This document shows positions 61,348 through 64,000 of a stretch of 64,000 nucleotides of DNA, piece by piece. The notes under the pieces are model-generated. The model was not told where the DNA came from. It saw nothing but the letters and a program-made list of their open reading frames with translations, and did not search any database. The position numbers were made by a program, and so were the translations under genes. Origin of the DNA: Nonomuraea solani (GTDB lineage: Bacteria > Actinomycetota > Actinomycetes > Streptosporangiales > Streptosporangiaceae); contig NZ_FNVT01000008.1 in the NCBI RefSeq assembly GCF_900108335.1, positions 310,001 to 374,000 on the forward strand, read 5' to 3'. The first letter of the stretch is position 1; each line of letters opens with the position of its first letter.

Positions 61348-63267
61348 GTGCGACTTCGCCCCCTGATCGTGAGCTCGATCGCGCTGCTACTGCTGCCGTT
61401 ATCGGCTCCGGCCCACGCCGACGATCCCACGCCCACCCCCTCGCCCAGCGTGTCCCAGACCGCGCCGGCGACCGGGGACCCCCAGGCCAAGGTCGAGGAG
61501 GGCTTAGGCGTCGACGGCGGCACCGAGCGGGCCATCGTCGAGCTGACCGATCCCGCGCAGAACGCCCCCGTGGCGGGGCGGGCGGCCGCCGAGAGCGTGG
61601 ACGTGGTGCTGCAGCCGCAGAGCCAGTCGTTCATGGTCGTGGAGGGCACCGCGGAGGAGCTGGCCAAGCTGGCCGAGGACCCGCGGGTCTCCTCGATCCA
61701 CCGCGACAGGACGTACGCGCCCGCCGACGTCAGCCCCAACCTCGCCCTGATCGGCGCCGACAAGGCGCACGCGGCCAACCACACCGGCGCCGGGCAGGCC
61801 GTGGCCGTGCTCGACACCGGCATCGACCCCGACCACCCGTGGTTCGGCAACCGGATCATCGCCCAGGCGTGCTTCTCCGCCGTGGAGCCCGGCGTCGAGT
61901 CGCTCTGCGCGAACGGCCGGCCGCAGCAGATCGGCGACAACGCCGCCGACGCCACCACCGCCAAGTGCGTCGAGGGCGGCGTGAACCTGTGCGACCACGG
62001 CACCCACGTCGCGGGCATCGCGGCCGGCAGCGGAGGCGTGGCGCCGGGCGCGAACATCGTGGCGGTGCAGGTGTTCAGCCGGGTCAACGACGAGGACACC
62101 TGTGGCGAGCCGACGTGCCTGCTGGCGTACGAGTCGTCGCTGCGGCAGGCCATGGACTACGTGACCGCGCTGGAGCAGCCGGTCGCCGCGGTGAACCTGA
62201 GCCTGGGCGGCCTGCTGTTCGAGGACGACTGCGACACCACCTCGGACGCGGCGATCTTCAAGCCGAAGATCGACGCCCTGCTGGCCAAGGGCACCGCGAC
62301 CGTGGTCGCTGCGGGGAACGAGTTCTACGAAGGGGTGTCGTACCCGGCCTGCATCTCCACGGCGGTGGCCGTCGGGGCGAACGACAACTCCGACGGGCTG
62401 GCCGACTTCTCCAACCGCGGGGCGCTGGTGGACCTGTTCGCGCCGGGCGTGGACATCGTGTCGTCGGTGCCGGACAACGCCACGACCACCTACAGTGGCA
62501 CCTCGATGGCGACGCCGCACGTGGCGGGCGCGCTGGCGCTGATGAAGGCGGCCTCGCCGACCACCCCGATGGCGGACCTGGTCAACACGCTCAAGACCAC
62601 CGGCCGCCCGTACGTGTACGACGCCAACGGCGCCCAGGTCACCACGCCGCGCCTGGACCTGGCGGCGGCCCTGGCCGGAGCGGCGCCGCAGCCGCCCATC
62701 ACGCAGGTCCCGAACCCGGACCCGACGGACGACACCGAACCCGTGCCCGACCCCGGCGACGGCAGCGGCCCCACCCCGGAGCCCGACCCCGACCCCCGGC
62801 CCACGTCGTCCACCAGCCCGGTCCCGCTGCCCACGCTCACGGTGACGGTCACGGTGACCGTGACGCCGACACCGTCGCCGACCCCGAACACGGCCACGGT
62901 CTGCACGCGCGGCACGGAGGCCAAGAAGCTGTCGGCCAAGAAGTGGGCCGTGGAGATCCACCGCAGCACCGGCACGATCCCGGACGCCACGCTCACCTGC
63001 TACCTGAAGCTGATCAGCAAGTCGAGCAAGGTGTTCCCCGAGCTGACGAAGGCGTCGTCGCTGGGTACGGCGTACCGGGTGCTGAAGGGCGGCAAGGCCG
63101 GCAAGAAGAAGCTCGACAGCGCGCTGCTGACGGGCTGGCTCAACTGGGCGCGCGGCACGAACGGCACCACGACGCTCACCGCCGCCGAGAAGGTGCGGAT
63201 GAGCAGCAAGCCCTCCACGGCGGCGCTGAAGAAGGCGACGAAGAACGTCCTGAAGACCGTTAAATAG
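61348..63267 (+). CDS. Secreted subtilisin-like serine protease (S8)
   Basis: A 639-residue exported protease. Signal peptide from MRLRPLIVSSIALLLLPLSAPAHA; an inhibitor-I9 propeptide follows. The catalytic triad is clear: VAVLDTGID (Asp), HGTHVAGIAAG (His), SGTSMATPHVAGAL (Ser). A Thr/Pro-rich linker (VPDPGDGSGPTPEPDPDP, repeated TVTVTVT) then leads to a lysine-rich C-terminal domain. The GTG start at 61348 has GGAGG four bases upstream. Followed by a strong terminator and a second subtilase. Confidence 0.93.
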   Translation: MRLRPLIVSSIALLLLPLSAPAHADDPTPTPSPSVSQTAPATGDPQAKVEEGLGVDGGTERAIVELTDPAQNAPVAGRAAAESVDVVLQPQSQSFMVVEGTAEELAKLAEDPRVSSIHRDRTYAPADVSPNLALIGADKAHAANHTGAGQAVAVLDTGIDPDHPWFGNRIIAQACFSAVEPGVESLCANGRPQQIGDNAADATTAKCVEGGVNLCDHGTHVAGIAAGSGGVAPGANIVAVQVFSRVNDEDTCGEPTCLLAYESSLRQAMDYVTALEQPVAAVNLSLGGLLFEDDCDTTSDAAIFKPKIDALLAKGTATVVAAGNEFYEGVSYPACISTAVAVGANDNSDGLADFSNRGALVDLFAPGVDIVSSVPDNATTTYSGTSMATPHVAGALALMKAASPTTPMADLVNTLKTTGRPYVYDANGAQVTTPRLDLAAALAGAAPQPPITQVPNPDPTDDTEPVPDPGDGSGPTPEPDPDPRPTSSTSPVPLPTLTVTVTVTVTPTPSPTPNTATVCTRGTEAKKLSAKKWAVEIHRSTGTIPDATLTCYLKLISKSSKVFPELTKASSLGTAYRVLKGGKAGKKKLDSALLTGWLNWARGTNGTTTLTAAEKVRMSSKPSTAALKKATKNVLKTVK

Positions 63268-63278
63268 CTAAATATCCG

Positions 63279-63307
63279 AAAAGGCCGGTCGCTCACGACC
63301 GGCCTTT
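63279..63307 (+). terminator. Intrinsic terminator of the subtilase gene
   Basis: AAAAGGCCGGTCG (63279-63291) pairs perfectly with CGACCGGCCTTTT (63296-63308 region) around CTCA; a T tract follows. It lies 12 bases past the stop. Confidence 0.92.
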
Positions 63308-63461
63308 TCTCTTCTGCCGCTTAAATGTAAAAAAGCCTCCAACGTTTCCCTGGGTCACATACGTCACTGACATCACAGTTGTCGCACGTGGGGATGTATG
63401 CGGCTGTACGCAAGCCGGGAGCCCAATGGATGCTTCACGGCTCCAGCCTCCGGGAGGAAAT

Positions 63462-64000
63462 GTGAGGCTACGGTCTCTCCTGGCCTGCGCCACAACGCTG
63501 GCCGTGACGTCCGCCGTGCTCAGTGCGGCTCCGGCGCTCCAAGCCGACACCACCGACACCGGCGACCCGATCATCAGCCCCGCACTCGTCACGGAGATCG
63601 CGGCGAAGACCAGAGTGCGTTCGATCATCCAGCTCAAGCCAGGCCAGAACGTCCAGGATGTGGCCAGCGACCTCGAACAGGCCTCCGACGGGGCCCGGGT
63701 GCTGGAGGCCGCGCAGTCGCCGCACTTCTTCGTCGCCGAGGTCGACGGCCTGACGCTGGACAAGCTCAAGAAGGACGCCCGCGTCCAGTCCGTCTACAAG
63801 GACGAGCTGCGCATGCCCTTTCTCGACGCCAGCACCGCGCTGATCCGCTCCGTCCAGGCCAACCAGGCCGGCTGGACCGGTGCGGGCACCACGGTCGCCG
63901 TCCTCGACACGGGGATCGACCGCGACCATCCGTTCTTCAGCGGCCGGATCGCGGACGAGGCGTGCTTCTCCTCCTCCGACGCCAGCGACGGCAGCGTCTC
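63462..64000 (+). CDS. Second subtilisin-like protease (truncated by window edge)
   Basis: A GTG at 63462 with GGAGG four bases upstream opens 179 codons that run off the right edge. A signal peptide (MRLRSLLACATTLAVTSAVL then SAAPALQA) precedes a propeptide and the first catalytic element VAVLDTGID. Its N-terminus and layout resemble the upstream protease, so the two probably arose by tandem duplication. The His and Ser of the triad lie outside the window. Confidence 0.85.
   Translation, partial: MRLRSLLACATTLAVTSAVLSAAPALQADTTDTGDPIISPALVTEIAAKTRVRSIIQLKPGQNVQDVASDLEQASDGARVLEAAQSPHFFVAEVDGLTLDKLKKDARVQSVYKDELRMPFLDASTALIRSVQANQAGWTGAGTTVAVLDTGIDRDHPFFSGRIADEACFSSSDASDGSV

Overview
The window is about 70% GC chromosomal DNA from an actinobacterium. 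The NAD-dependent ligase and mnmA/cysteine desulfurase neighbourhood, the GlgE-TreS-maltokinase-GlgB pathway, membrane-anchored Ser/Thr kinases, an AfsR-type regulator, the many TetR genes and the leaderless TANNNT promoters all fit a filamentous genus of the Streptosporangiales (Nonomuraea-like). That assignment is inference. I saw no rRNA, tRNA, CRISPR array, intact insertion sequence or phage module.

1-14 kb is mostly conserved: the start of a membrane protein, ligA, a MetE-like protein, a metallo-hydrolase, and a sulfur-trafficking group (mnmA, a DUF695-like protein, cysteine desulfurase). A TetR with a perfect 24-bp operator and an MFS exporter follow, then a HIT protein and an ABC transporter joined to a two-component system, then an esterase. 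14.9-17.1 kb is accessory: a repeat-bearing intergenic stretch, a hypothetical gene with a probable one-base frameshift, and an APH-like phosphotransferase.

17.2-29 kb lies on the minus strand: etfBA, three paralogous receptor-like kinases in tandem, a YbaK-type deacylase, and a tight four-gene operon (coiled-coil protein, QueC-like PP-loop protein, M55 D-aminopeptidase, Tat-exported FAD amine oxidase) that I cannot match to a known pathway. The hairpin-rich 28.96-29.16 kb stretch and an enoyl-CoA hydratase follow.

30-38.5 kb is regulatory and partly decaying: a cysteine-free HesB-like protein, a SufR-like regulator divergent from a DoxX-like protein with a well-formed promoter/operator, a frameshifted TetR with a fragment of a DUF4386-like gene, a PaaI thioesterase, a TetR-like protein without its DNA-binding half, and a secreted HNH nuclease with an overlapping small acidic ORF. 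The glyoxylate genes glxR-hyi-GntR and a TetR/quinone-reductase pair complete it.

38.5-64 kb holds a second MDR reductase, a methyltransferase, a very asymmetric heterodimeric ABC exporter, a secreted amidase, an RpiR regulator, and the glycogen/maltose-1-phosphate block: glgP divergent from glgE-treS-pep2, with glgB downstream. An imine-reductase-like gene and its divergent AfsR-like regulator sit between pep2 and glgB. Two tandem secreted subtilases end the window, the second cut by the edge.
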